46,445 nt of DNA from Staphylococcus pasteuri (GCF_003970495.1 NZ_RXWW01000042.1:26613-73057); one strand, 5' to 3'; positions 25,504 through 35,616 are shown, counted from the first letter of the stretch. Notes: generated from the letters alone by a model not told the origin. Numbers and translations: made by a program.

Positions 25504-26571
25504 TTATGATTTATTTAGTATTTGTTTTAATTTTTGTTTACTTGAAAATGCTGATTTTTTTGGAAATATTTGAGCCAAAAATCGAATATATCCGGGTCTA
25601 CCAATTCCCACCTCTAATAAAGCACGTCTCCATTGATGATATAGAGGCTTAGTCCAATGTGTCGCACCTTGTTCTACCGCTTCTACTATTCTAAACATGG
25701 CATCTCCAGAATAATGTGTCTCTTGCATCAATTTAATATACTGCGTCACACTTTCGATAAATGATGATGTAATAGCGCTATTTTTTAATAAATGCGCTTG
25801 AATTAAATAACTTACGATTAAATTATCCATTCGATAACTATAGTATGTTTTCTCATTCATTAGTAATAACAATTCCATTACACGTTGACGTACTTTCATT
25901 GCATCTTCCATATAAGGTAAAAATGTATCTGCACGACGATCTGTAACTGAACCTTCTCGCTCATTATAACCATATGCAATAATAGACATGAGATTAATAT
26001 CACGTGCTTTTGAATATGCTCTCACCATAAAAGTATGTTCTTCGCAAAATACAACATCTTCATCAAATCTTAGTGAAGCAAAGCGAGCACTGAATAGTTT
26101 CCCGCCTGGTCCAATCGATTGTAGAATTTCAGGATTACGTTCTAATGTAACCACTTCATCTCTTTTAATTTCCTCATGTGTTGGAAATACTTTCCATTCA
26201 CCATGAACATCTCGTCCAATTTGACCAATTACTATATCCGTTTCACTGTGATTCTCAAATGTTTTTATCATGACATCAATACGACTCGGTAAATACTCAT
26301 CATCCGCATCTAAAAACATAAATGCATCTGTATCATTATCCATTGCTTCTAAGCCTATGTTACGACTTCTAGCAGCACCTTGATTATCTTGATGTATTAC
26401 CTTAATATTTGGATATTCCTTTTGCAATTCAGTTAATACTTGTTTTGTGTTATCTGTAGAGCCATCATTGACACAAATAATTTCAAATTCAGCTTCTGTA
26501 TCAATAGAGGTAATAGCCCTTCTAATTGTATCCTGTCCATTATATACAGGTATAATAATAGCTAATTTCAT
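25504..26571 (-). CDS. tagX: Family 2 glycosyltransferase TagX
   Basis: A 355-aa GT-A fold glycosyltransferase. The N-terminal strand IIPVYNGQDTI and nucleotide-sugar region CVNDGSTDNT are present, with a DxD-type metal site FLDADDEY near residue 90. A C-terminal basic tail is seen, with no membrane helix. Staphylococcal tagX lies in this cluster but its acceptor has not been clearly assigned; the glycosylating enzymes TarM and TarS are different genes. The start codon overlaps the tagB stop by 4 bp (ATGA), indicating one operon with tagB. Confidence 0.85.
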   Translation of the reverse strand: MKLAIIIPVYNGQDTIRRAITSIDTEAEFEIICVNDGSTDNTKQVLTELQKEYPNIKVIHQDNQGAARSRNIGLEAMDNDTDAFMFLDADDEYLPSRIDVMIKTFENHSETDIVIGQIGRDVHGEWKVFPTHEEIKRDEVVTLERNPEILQSIGPGGKLFSARFASLRFDEDVVFCEEHTFMVRAYSKARDINLMSIIAYGYNEREGSVTDRRADTFLPYMEDAMKVRQRVMELLLLMNEKTYYSYRMDNLIVSYLIQAHLLKNSAITSSFIESVTQYIKLMQETHYSGDAMFRIVEAVEQGATHWTKPLYHQWRRALLEVGIGRPGYIRFLAQIFPKKSAFSSKQKLKQILNKS

Positions 26572-27662
26572 TCTTTCACCAACTTATCTATATAATTTAT
26601 AACTTGATTCAATGTTTCTTTAGTATTATATTTATGCCAATTTTTAAATAACGGCTTTAATTGATTATCTTGTTGTTGAATTTTAGTAATTAATTCTTCC
26701 TCTGTTGCCACTTTATATTCATTAGGAATATCATAATAAAATTGATTAAGCCCTCTAACACGTTCATATTCTGTTTCGTCATAGACGTAAAATAGTGTTG
26801 GTTTATTAAGTAAACTTGCTTCTATCGGAATAGAGCTATAATCACTAATAATGATATCAGCCATAATAAGCAATGATGTAGTATCAATGTCTTGTGTTGT
26901 TCCATGGTTAGAAATTGATGGATGTAAATGACTTATTAATGTATATTCAGGCAATTGACTATTGAAATGTTCCTTATTAATTTGGCGATTTTCTTGATGA
27001 TTTTCTCTATAAGTCGGCAAGTATACTGCTAATTTACCTTGAATACCATACTGATCTTTCAATCTTTTTTGAGCTTTGTTTATATCTGTTTTTAAATATT
27101 TATATAATCTTGGAAGACCAAAACGTAACATCTGAGAAGGTTGCGCATCAAATGATTCATTAAAACAATGCCCCATTTCATCGGCACCAATCAAATAATA
27201 ATCTGTTGCATTATACACACGTTTATATTGGTTTACTACACTAGGATTATTTAAATCAACTTGATGATCGGTTAATCCAAAATCTTTTAATGCTCCAGAA
27301 GCATGCCAAGTCTGAATCACTGTTTGATTTTGCTTTTTATGGTAGGCGCCCATCATTAAATAATACGTATCAATTAGAATCACTTTTGCTGTACTTAAAG
27401 CCTTAATGTGTGCAATAACATTCTTATTACCTGCCTTGATATATGTGACATTAGGTAAATCTTGAATATGGTGACGGTGCTTATCAGTAGTAATCACTGT
27501 TAAACGATAACCTTTAGCACATAATCTCTCTATAATCGGCAACATATCATTAGGAAAAGTCATCATTACAACTATGCTTTTCTGTTTAACCTTGAATCCT
27601 CTAAACAGCAAATTAAATATAGCAATAACGCACATATATATTTTTTTAATTAAAACTCTCAT
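26568..27662 (-). CDS. tagB: Teichoic acid glycerophosphate primase TagB (TarB)
   Basis: A 364-aa CDP-glycerol glycerophosphotransferase that adds the first glycerol phosphate to the ManNAc-GlcNAc-PP-undecaprenyl linkage unit. A short hydrophobic or amphipathic N-terminal segment (about 8-22) suits membrane association. The family motif DYSSIPIEASLLNKPTLFY (about 271-289) includes the conserved Ser-Ser and Glu that hold the pyrophosphate. An upstream histidine-containing segment, HLHPSISNH, matches the catalytic region. The gene is 155 bp from tagG, with a terminator-like hairpin between them, and 4-bp overlapped with tagX. Confidence 0.92.
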   Translation of the reverse strand: MRVLIKKIYMCVIAIFNLLFRGFKVKQKSIVVMMTFPNDMLPIIERLCAKGYRLTVITTDKHRHHIQDLPNVTYIKAGNKNVIAHIKALSTAKVILIDTYYLMMGAYHKKQNQTVIQTWHASGALKDFGLTDHQVDLNNPSVVNQYKRVYNATDYYLIGADEMGHCFNESFDAQPSQMLRFGLPRLYKYLKTDINKAQKRLKDQYGIQGKLAVYLPTYRENHQENRQINKEHFNSQLPEYTLISHLHPSISNHGTTQDIDTTSLLIMADIIISDYSSIPIEASLLNKPTLFYVYDETEYERVRGLNQFYYDIPNEYKVATEEELITKIQQQDNQLKPLFKNWHKYNTKETLNQVINYIDKLVKE

Positions 27663-27758
27663 CTTTTCACCGTCTTTATACTGATTTATTGTTATTTATA
27701 AATTATAAACGATTCCTACTTTGATAGAAAATAATTATCCTTTCTTTACATTTAACAT

Positions 27759-27790
27759 AAAAAAACAGACCAACCTTTAAAGTCAGTCTG
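27759..27790 (-). terminator. Terminator-like hairpin after tagG
   Basis: On the minus strand, CAGACTGACTTT pairs imperfectly with AAAGGTTGGTCTG, followed by seven T. It lies between tagG and tagB, so it ends or attenuates the tagG transcript. Confidence 0.75.
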
Positions 27791-27817
27791 CTTTATTCTT
27801 CAAATTACGATATTCCC

Positions 27818-28630
27818 TTATAAGAAATCTGCAAAGTGATCTCTATATTTCTTATGAAGGATAGAACCTAAAACAAAGAATACCAAAATAACCACGACGT
27901 TATATAGTGCCATTTTCCAATGATCAATGAAGTACCATTGGTGGAATAAAATAGCTGCACGATATGATTCAGCGATAAAATACACTGGATTGAACATCAT
28001 AATTTTATGAACAATACCACTCACACCGTGATCTTTAGGTATCCATAAAATTGGAGACATATAAAATAGTATTCTCATTAATGCTTGCATAGCCATTTGA
28101 GTATCTCTAACTAAAATACCTAACGTTGATGTAAATAATGCAACAGAAGCAGTTAATAAAAACGCAAATGGTACATAAAGGAATAACTGAATAATATGAA
28201 TAGATGGGTAAATACCTCTAAACATACACGCTATAATAATGATTAAAAGCAAGCCAATATGTCCATAGAATCTACTCGTTACTATATAAGTAGGAATGAT
28301 AGACATAGGAAAATTCATCTTAGCGACTTGATTAAATTTTTGTGATATAGATTTGGTACCCTCGAGTACACCTTGGTTAATAAAGAACCACATACTAATA
28401 CCTACAAGTAACCAAAATACAAATGGTATACCATGTACAGGTGAATTACTTCTAATTCCCAATCCGAAAACTAACCAATACACCATTATTTGTAAGGCTG
28501 GGTTTAAAAGTTCCCAAGCAATCCCTAAATAGTTACTATGGTTAGATATTTTAATTTGGAATTGAGCAAGTCTTTGGATTAAATAAAAGTTTTTGATGTG
28601 TTCTTTAAATACAGTTACAACTGCTGACAT
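27818..28630 (-). CDS. tagG: Teichoic acid ABC exporter permease TagG (TarG)
   Basis: An ABC-2 type permease of 270 aa with six helices that, with TagH, flips finished wall teichoic acid across the membrane. I start it at the ATG at 28630, giving MSAVVTVFKEH and the known TarG length. The longer frame opens at a TTG (28651), and neither start has a strong ribosome-binding site. Helices follow the pattern of O-antigen/teichoic exporters, with the amphipathic interface helix near the N-terminus (HIKNFYLIQRLAQFQIK). TarG is the target of targocil in S. aureus. It is divergent from tagH. Confidence 0.92.
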   Translation of the reverse strand: MSAVVTVFKEHIKNFYLIQRLAQFQIKISNHSNYLGIAWELLNPALQIMVYWLVFGLGIRSNSPVHGIPFVFWLLVGISMWFFINQGVLEGTKSISQKFNQVAKMNFPMSIIPTYIVTSRFYGHIGLLLIIIIACMFRGIYPSIHIIQLFLYVPFAFLLTASVALFTSTLGILVRDTQMAMQALMRILFYMSPILWIPKDHGVSGIVHKIMMFNPVYFIAESYRAAILFHQWYFIDHWKMALYNVVVILVFFVLGSILHKKYRDHFADFL

Positions 28631-29907
<1,277 letters not shown>

Positions 29908-29937
29908 TTTACCCATTAGATTTATATCGCTATTTTT

Positions 29938-29981
29938 AAAGGCAACCAATGAGTGTTCGAACTAACACATTGGTTGCCTTT
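29938..29981. terminator. Bidirectional terminator, tagH / tagA
   Basis: Arms AAAGGCAACCAAT and ATTGGTTGCCTTT with additional pairs inside, between convergent genes and flanked by A/T tracts. Confidence 0.88.
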
Positions 29982-30007
29982 ATTGTATTTCATATATCAA
30001 GTAATTT

Positions 30008-30760
30008 TTAATGTTTTCTCTTTTGTTTAGCAATTTTTATCATGAATTTGGGAATACTTTTTAATCTGCCAAGACGTTTCCAATCAATTAATAAACGATA
30101 TATCCATTCAATATTGAATTTTCTAAAGAATTTAGGCGCACGCTTTTTAGCTCCACTAAATACTTCAAAAGAACCGCCTACTCCCATCATAACAGTGTGT
30201 TGGAATTGTTTGCTATGTCGGGCAATCCATTTTTCTTGTTTTGGATACCCCATACCCACAAAAATATAATCAGGATCAAAAGTATCTATCCTTTTAATAA
30301 CTGTTTCATCTTTTAAATTAATATAACCATGATGATGCGCAAAAGTTACTCTTGGATATTTAGCCTTTAATTGTTGTTCTGCTTTTTCAATAATTTCATT
30401 TTTCGAACCTAAGATAAATACTTTTTGTTGATTTGCATTGGCTATTTTTAAACATTCTTCTAATAACTCTATTCCTGGAATTCTGTGCGGTAATGGTTGC
30501 TTTAATCGATGAGATGCTTTTACTATACCTGTACCATCAGCTATAACATAGTCCGCACTATTAATAAGCTGTTGATAATCTTGGTGTTCTGATGCATAGT
30601 CTACAATTTCAGGATTTGCAGTAACTATAAACAAATTATGAGATGTTGGTGTTGTGAAAAATGTTTTAATATTTTCAACCATTTCTGACATTGTTACATG
30701 GTCAAAATATACACCTAAGATATTAACCTTTTTACTATTCTGCTGACCCTTAAATGTCAT
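30008..30760 (-). CDS. tagA: ManNAc transferase TagA (TarA), wall teichoic acid linkage unit
   Basis: A WecG/TagA/CpsF-family glycosyltransferase of 250 aa that adds ManNAc from UDP-ManNAc to GlcNAc-PP-undecaprenol, the first committed step of wall teichoic acid synthesis. Family landmarks are FIVTANPEIVDYA (about 44-56), ADGTGIV with the likely catalytic Asp (about 73-79) and VGMGYPKQEKWI. The C-terminal block GGSFEVFSGAKKRAPKFF leads to the membrane-contacting basic tail (NIEWIYRLLIDWKRLGRLK). AGGAG precedes the ATG. It is a separate transcription unit, as in S. aureus. Confidence 0.95.
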   Translation of the reverse strand: MTFKGQQNSKKVNILGVYFDHVTMSEMVENIKTFFTTPTSHNLFIVTANPEIVDYASEHQDYQQLINSADYVIADGTGIVKASHRLKQPLPHRIPGIELLEECLKIANANQQKVFILGSKNEIIEKAEQQLKAKYPRVTFAHHHGYINLKDETVIKRIDTFDPDYIFVGMGYPKQEKWIARHSKQFQHTVMMGVGGSFEVFSGAKKRAPKFFRKFNIEWIYRLLIDWKRLGRLKSIPKFMIKIAKQKRKH

Positions 30761-31038
30761 AAAAGAAATCTCCTATCCTACTTGGTCAATAACTCTATAT
30801 AATGTTGCCAAGTATTATCCTATATATCAAAATTGTTTTAATTCTAACTAAAATGTACGATTATTTTAACACATCACTCAACATTCTAGAAAATTTTATT
30901 TAAACACCTATATATTCTTCTAATTTAAGTCTTAAGTCTAAAAGCCAATTTCTAAACAATAGATTATAATGAATATTAAAGTATCAAATACTTATAGATT
31001 TACTCAAACAAGTTATTATCTATAAATGGAGCGTTAAT

Positions 31039-31785
31039 ATGTCAAAAATCGAATCATTTTTAACTACACACATTCAATTAAATATATTTATCATTTTTAT
31101 TATTAGTATTATCTATATCATCGTCCACCAAAATCGTTACAAACACTACTATCGTTATTTTGCTATTGTACTTAATTACATTCCTGTACTCACACACGAG
31201 TTTGGTCATGTACTCTTCAATAAACTCTCTGGTGGTCGCGCTAAAGATTTAGTTATCGTTACGCTTCCTTCTGAAAGAGAAACGACATTACAACAAGGAT
31301 ACGCTATTACGCAATCGAAAGGTTATTTAGGACAATGGATTACCACATTAGGCGGTTATATTATGCCCCCGTTAATGTTATGGTTAGGTGTTTTAACTGC
31401 ATATTATAATCATCCTAGCTTTTTTATTATGTTTTATTTAGCTATATTTATTTATTTCCTAATTCTAACTTCTCGTAAGCTGTCACCTATTCTTATTATT
31501 ATAGTCATGTCACTATTATTATATATACTTTTCCAATACGATGATTTAATGATTACTCACCAAATAGTGGTTTATAGTTATCACTTTATTTTAGGAGTAC
31601 TGTTAGGTGAAGTACTACAATCATCGTGGACTATTTTTAAATTAACATTCCAAAAACCTAAACATAGTTGGGATGGCAGTACACTAACACAAATCAGTAA
31701 AATCCCAACAGTATTTTATAGTCTAGTTTGGATTTTTATTAATTTATATGCCGTTTATTTATTAATCAAATTATCATTTTTCTAA
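31039..31785 (+). CDS. M50-like membrane zinc metallopeptidase
   Basis: A polytopic membrane protein of 248 aa with about six to seven helices. The zinc motif is H53-E54-F-G-H57 at the end of the second helix, followed by a Gly/Leu-rich stretch (NKLSGGRAKDLVIVTLP) as in the M50B-like peptidase group (PF13398). A third metal ligand is not certain. Such proteins are intramembrane proteases or relatives in Gram-positives, with unknown substrates. GGAG precedes the ATG. The gene is conserved next to tagA and mntR in S. aureus. It is convergent with mntR and shares its terminator. Confidence 0.78.
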   Translation: MSKIESFLTTHIQLNIFIIFIISIIYIIVHQNRYKHYYRYFAIVLNYIPVLTHEFGHVLFNKLSGGRAKDLVIVTLPSERETTLQQGYAITQSKGYLGQWITTLGGYIMPPLMLWLGVLTAYYNHPSFFIMFYLAIFIYFLILTSRKLSPILIIIVMSLLLYILFQYDDLMITHQIVVYSYHFILGVLLGEVLQSSWTIFKLTFQKPKHSWDGSTLTQISKIPTVFYSLVWIFINLYAVYLLIKLSFF

Positions 31786-31820
31786 AAATAAAATACAAAT
31801 ATTAGCAACATCACTATATA

Positions 31821-31896
31821 AAAAAACTTGAGTCTTACTTTTACATCTAATTTTCAGTGTATAACACCAAAATAATGTACTAGACTCAAGTTTTTT
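31821..31896. terminator. Bidirectional terminator, M50-like gene / mntR
   Basis: Outer arms AACTTGAGTCT and AGACTCAAGTT with A6/T6 flanks and a long (about 50 base) loop. Confidence 0.75.
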
Positions 31897-31899
31897 ATA

Positions 31900-32544
31900 T
31901 TATTTTTCAGCAAAAATATTCATTGCATTTTCGTAACTTAAAATAGTTATAACTTCATTTCGTTTAATAATAATCACTTTATTCGTATCATCTTTCGAAA
32001 CGACTTCAACTTCATTTCCAATAGAAATATCTTTACTTGAAAGGTATACCAACAATTCAGTTTTATCTCTGACACGCTTAATAGTTAACATATCACCTGG
32101 CTGAAATTCGAGTATTGTCTTCGTGTATTTCTCTTTATAATGGTGATCTCTAGGTATAACACCACCATGCGGGCAAGTCTCAGGGTAGTCTAAAATTTTG
32201 TCTAAACGTTCTACGAATAAATCTGAGATTCTATGTTCAAGAATTTCTGCTTCTTGATGCACTTCTTCCCAATTGTATTTTAAAATCTCTATCAAAAATA
32301 ACTCGAGTAATCGATGTCTTTTAATAATATCTAAAGTGAGATTTAACCCTTCTTCTGTTAATTTAACACCCTTATATGGTTTCGTTTCTACATAACCAGA
32401 TTTTTCTAGTCTACTTACCATTTCACTTACTGAAGGTGGCTTTATATTTAAAAATTGAGATAATTTTTTATTTGATACGAAAGATACATCGCCGTCATTC
32501 GTCAATATAGCTTTGAGATAATCCTCTTTTTCTTCAGTTAACAT
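31900..32544 (-). CDS. mntR: Manganese-dependent repressor MntR (SirR), DtxR family
   Basis: A metal-responsive repressor of 214 aa. The N-terminal winged helix (1-73) has the recognition part SVSEMVSRLEKSGYV. The dimerisation/metal domain (about 74-140) contains EILEHRISD and the CPHGG loop, where metal ligands lie. The C-terminal SH3-like FeoA domain (about 150-214) makes it the long SirR/IdeR type, not the short Bacillus MntR type. I start it at the second ATG (32544), five bases from GAGGTG; the first is too close. It is divergent from mntABC, whose start region carries a perfect palindrome. Confidence 0.93.
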   Translation of the reverse strand: MLTEEKEDYLKAILTNDGDVSFVSNKKLSQFLNIKPPSVSEMVSRLEKSGYVETKPYKGVKLTEEGLNLTLDIIKRHRLLELFLIEILKYNWEEVHQEAEILEHRISDLFVERLDKILDYPETCPHGGVIPRDHHYKEKYTKTILEFQPGDMLTIKRVRDKTELLVYLSSKDISIGNEVEVVSKDDTNKVIIIKRNEVITILSYENAMNIFAEK

Positions 32545-32588
32545 CATTTCACCTCACATATATTCACTTTATTGTATCACGAATCTAC

Positions 32589-32618
32589 TTGACATGTTAA
32601 AACTTCTCAGTTTATTAT
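32589..32618 (+). promoter_or_regulatory. Sigma-A promoter of mntABC
   Basis: A perfect -35 TTGACA, an 18-bp spacer and -10 TATTAT. The predicted start (about 32625) touches the MntR palindrome. Confidence 0.8.
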
Positions 32619-32626
32619 AAAATAAA

Positions 32627-32640
32627 TTAGGTTAACCTAA
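32627..32640. promoter_or_regulatory. MntR/SirR operator
   Basis: TTAGGTTAACCTAA is a perfect 14-bp palindrome covering the predicted transcription start of mntABC. DtxR-type repressors bind such sites, and the SirR site of S. epidermidis sitABC is of this kind. Confidence 0.88.
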
Positions 32641-32665
32641 ACTTTTAATTAGGAGGTGTTAATAT

Positions 32666-33412
32666 TTGCTAGAAGTTAAGAATTTAAATCTATTTCTAGG
32701 TAATAAACATGTTTTAAAAGACATCAATTTTAAAATTCCTATCATCGGAGAAATTATAGGAATTATGGGACCTAATGGCGCAGGTAAATCTTCTATGCTC
32801 AAATCATTAACAGGAGATTTTCATGCATCTGGTACTCAGTTATTATATGAACGTCCAATACATAACCAATTGAAACGTATGACTTACATACCTCAAAAAT
32901 CAAATATCGACTTAGATTTCCCCATTAATGTTGAAAAAGTTATCTTATCCGGATGCTATGGAGAGATAGGTTGGTTTAATCGACCGAGACATGATACTAA
33001 AGTTCAACTCAAACATTTATTAGAGGATTTAGATTTAACGTCATTAAGACATAAACAAATTTCAGCATTAAGTGGTGGACAACTTCAACGAGTACTAGTC
33101 GCAAGAGCACTTATGTCTAAAAGTATGCTTTATTTATTCGATGAGCCTTTTATTGGAATAGATTTTAAAAGTGAACGCTTAATTATAAATAAAATTAGAC
33201 AACTTAAAGCTCAAGGTAAATTAATTCTTATCGTACACCATGATTTATCTAAAGCATCACATTATTTTGATCGAATCATGTTACTTAACCAAACATTAAA
33301 ATACTTTGGTAGTACTGAGGATGCACTCAATAACGACTCCCTTTTAAATGATACATTTTTGTCACAATCACCTCGTCAAAGTTTAGAACGAAAGGAAGTG
33401 ACCCAGTCGTGA
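32666..33412 (+). CDS. mntA: Manganese ABC transporter ATPase MntA (SitA)
   Basis: The ATPase subunit of 248 aa. It begins at a TTG eight bases after a strong AGGAGGTG; no in-frame ATG lies near. Walker A GPNGAGKSS is near residues 35-43, with Q-loop YIPQKS, signature LSGGQLQR, Walker B LYLFDEPFIGID and switch histidine VHHD. It belongs to the zinc/manganese (ABC-3) cluster. It overlaps mntB by 4 bp (GTGA). Naming follows S. aureus, where MntA is the ATPase. The TTG start may lower the yield of this subunit. Confidence 0.93.
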   Translation: MLEVKNLNLFLGNKHVLKDINFKIPIIGEIIGIMGPNGAGKSSMLKSLTGDFHASGTQLLYERPIHNQLKRMTYIPQKSNIDLDFPINVEKVILSGCYGEIGWFNRPRHDTKVQLKHLLEDLDLTSLRHKQISALSGGQLQRVLVARALMSKSMLYLFDEPFIGIDFKSERLIINKIRQLKAQGKLILIVHHDLSKASHYFDRIMLLNQTLKYFGSTEDALNNDSLLNDTFLSQSPRQSLERKEVTQS

Positions 33413-34242
33413 ATGACTTTTTAGCTCATATATTAAATTATCAATTTTTAAATAGGGCTTTAATTACATCGATGATTGTTGGCGTAGTATGTGGCACTGT
33501 CGGGAGCCTTATTGTTTTAAGAGGTTTGTCATTAATGGGTGATGCAATGAGCCATGCAGTATTACCTGGGGTGGCATTATCTTTCCTTTTTGGAATACCT
33601 ATGTTTATTGGCGCATTAGTGACAGGAATGGTTGCCAGTATTTTAATTGGTTTTATTACTTCTAAAAGTAAGACCAAACCTGATGCAGCAATTGGTATAA
33701 GTTTCACCGCATTTCTCGCATTAGGTGTTATATTAATTAGTTTAATTAACAGTACAACCGATTTGTATCATATTTTATTTGGTAATTTACTAGCAATTAC
33801 ACATACAACATTCTGGACAACGATTATCATTGGTCTATTTGTTTTATGTCTTATTGTAATATTTTATCGACCTTTAATGATTTCTACTTTCGATAATACC
33901 TTTAGTAGAATGAATGGCTTAAACACGACAGCTATACATTATTTTGTCATGTTGTTACTTGCTCTAGTAACTGTAGCGAGTATACAAACAGTAGGCATTA
34001 TTTTAGTAGTTGCGTTATTAGTAACACCCGCTTCTACTGCATTCTTAATATGTAAACATTTATATAGCATGATGGCAGTAGCAAGTTTTATAGGTGTTAT
34101 TAGTTCAATTATTGGACTTTATTTCAGTTACATATACAACGTACCTAGTGGTGCCGCTATCGTTCTTTGTACTTTTGCTATTTATGTCATCACCTTAGGT
34201 ATTACAACACTTAAAAATAAACAGAAAAGAGGCGTTGTTTAA
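33409..34242 (+). CDS. mntB: Manganese ABC transporter permease MntB (SitB)
   Basis: An ABC-3 family permease of 277 aa with about eight to nine helices. It starts at a GTG in the GTGA overlap with mntA, behind GAAAGGAAG. Family landmarks are LRGLSLMGDAMSHAVLPGVALSF (about 38-60), with the Asp/His pair lining the pathway, and the late Gly/Val-rich helix VGIILVVALLVTPASTAFL. It forms a homodimer in the membrane for MntA and MntC. mntC follows with no gap. Confidence 0.93.
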   Translation: MNDFLAHILNYQFLNRALITSMIVGVVCGTVGSLIVLRGLSLMGDAMSHAVLPGVALSFLFGIPMFIGALVTGMVASILIGFITSKSKTKPDAAIGISFTAFLALGVILISLINSTTDLYHILFGNLLAITHTTFWTTIIIGLFVLCLIVIFYRPLMISTFDNTFSRMNGLNTTAIHYFVMLLLALVTVASIQTVGIILVVALLVTPASTAFLICKHLYSMMAVASFIGVISSIIGLYFSYIYNVPSGAAIVLCTFAIYVITLGITTLKNKQKRGVV

Positions 34243-35172
34243 ATGAAAAAATTAATACCTTTATTACTAGCATTTTTTATTATCTTAGCTGGATGTGGCC
34301 AGTCGCAAGATGACAAACAGGATGCCGATAATCATAAATTAAAAGTAGTTACAACAAATTCAATTTTATATGACATGGTTAAAAATGTTGGCGGAAAACA
34401 TGTTGACGTCCATAGTATCGTACCTGTAGGACAAGATCCTCATGAATATGAAGTCAAACCTAAAGATATTAAAAAGCTAACCGATGCAGACGTTATATTT
34501 TATAATGGATTAAATTTAGAATCTGGAAATGGTTGGTTTAAAAAAGCATTAAATCAAGCTGGAAAATCTATCGACGACAAAAAAGTCATTGCTGTATCTA
34601 AAGATGTTAAACCGATTTACCTCAACGGTGAAGAAGGCAATAAAGATAAATTAGATCCACACGCTTGGTTAAGTATTGAAAATGGTATTAAATATGTTAA
34701 AACAATTCAAAATAGTTTAATCAAGCATGATAACACTAATCAACAATATTACAAAGATCAAGGTCATCAATATCTTTCTAAACTAGAAAAATTAAACAAA
34801 GACAGTAAAGATAAGTTTAATGACATCCCTAAAGAGCGACGTGCCATGATTACTAGTGAAGGTGCTTTCAAATATTTCGCAAAACAATATGATATTAAAC
34901 CAGGATATATTTGGGAAATTAATACTGAAAAACAAGGTACACCATCACAAATGAAACAAGCTATTCAATTTGTTAAAGATAACCATATTAAACACCTTTT
35001 AATAGAAACTAGTGTAGATAAAAAAGCAATGCAAAGCTTGTCTGAAGAAACACATAAAGATATTTATGGCGACGTATTTACTGATTCTATCGGTAAAAAA
35101 GGTTCAAAAGGTGATTCATATTACAAAATGATGAAATCAAATATAGATACGATTCATGGTAGTATGAAATAA
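34243..35172 (+). CDS. mntC: Manganese-binding lipoprotein MntC (SitC)
   Basis: The extracellular receptor of 309 aa, lipid-anchored through C18 in the lipobox LAGC. It is an A-1 cluster solute-binding protein. Metal ligands expected from S. aureus MntC are visible: His in GQDPHEYE (about 66), His in DPHAWLS (about 139), Glu in TSEGAFKYF (about 206) and an Asp near FTDSIG (about 281). The ATG immediately follows the mntB stop. It takes up Mn(II) and counteracts host calprotectin. The non-coding 3' region appears to contain the sRNA RsaC. Confidence 0.95.
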   Translation: MKKLIPLLLAFFIILAGCGQSQDDKQDADNHKLKVVTTNSILYDMVKNVGGKHVDVHSIVPVGQDPHEYEVKPKDIKKLTDADVIFYNGLNLESGNGWFKKALNQAGKSIDDKKVIAVSKDVKPIYLNGEEGNKDKLDPHAWLSIENGIKYVKTIQNSLIKHDNTNQQYYKDQGHQYLSKLEKLNKDSKDKFNDIPKERRAMITSEGAFKYFAKQYDIKPGYIWEINTEKQGTPSQMKQAIQFVKDNHIKHLLIETSVDKKAMQSLSEETHKDIYGDVFTDSIGKKGSKGDSYYKMMKSNIDTIHGSMK

Positions 35173-35295
35173 TATTTTAAATTCACTTGTTCAATATATA
35201 CAACGACTTAATATAGTAGATGGCTGGGATAGAATGACTATGTGATTTAAATACCCAGCCACCCTATTAAGTCATATCTTGATAACTAATAGTCT

Positions 35296-35360
35296 CATAT
35301 CGTGCGTGAATTTTATATTATCCTCCTAAAATATAAAATAGTTCTCTCACGCACGATATG
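35296..35360. repeat. Large two-step hairpin with anti-Shine-Dalgarno loop
   Basis: Perfect 14-bp outer arms (CATATCGTGCGTGA and its complement) surround perfect 10-bp inner arms (ATTTTATATT/AATATAAAAT), with a 7-base bulge on the right. The 10-base apical loop is ATCCTCCTAA, the complement of a Shine-Dalgarno sequence. Confidence 0.85.
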
Positions 35361-35570
35361 GTGGTGTTAGTCTATCTCATCTCATTTATGTAGTGGGCTT
35401 ATACATTATTTAATCTCCCATGCGGTAAAGGTAATATTTCATCCCCCTTTACCAGTAGTTTTAATAAGACAGTTTATGTAAAATAGGTTCGTTTTTTTCT
35501 CGAAAATTTTCAATCCTAGTATACTGACTGTCAATGTTATAAAGTCATCCCTAGTACACATAGGAAAAAA

Positions 35571-35600
35571 GCTCGTGAGGTTCATCCTCACGAGCTTCCC
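35571..35600. terminator. Terminator of the RsaC-like RNA and of the antiporter gene
   Basis: A perfect 10-bp stem, GCTCGTGAGG/CCTCACGAGC, with a 5-base loop. T-rich sequence follows on the plus strand and a T6 on the minus strand, so it can stop both convergent transcripts. Confidence 0.93.
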
Positions 35601-35616
35601 TATTTTTATAATGATT

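Larger units (their letters stand above)
35173..35600 (+). ncRNA. rsaC: RsaC-like small RNA in the 3' region of mntABC
   Basis: These 430 non-coding bp follow mntC with no early strong terminator. They hold four structures in order. TGGCTGGG/CCCAGCCA pairs at 35221-35261. A large hairpin lies at 35296-35360. GGTAAAG/CTTTACC (35424-35453) exposes a loop containing UCCCC, the C-rich hallmark of staphylococcal Rsa RNAs. A perfect intrinsic terminator lies at 35571-35600. In S. aureus RsaC is released from the mntABC 3' region during manganese starvation and represses sodA. Position and features fit that RNA. The 5' end depends on processing and cannot be read, and I could not align the sequence. 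Confidence 0.6.
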
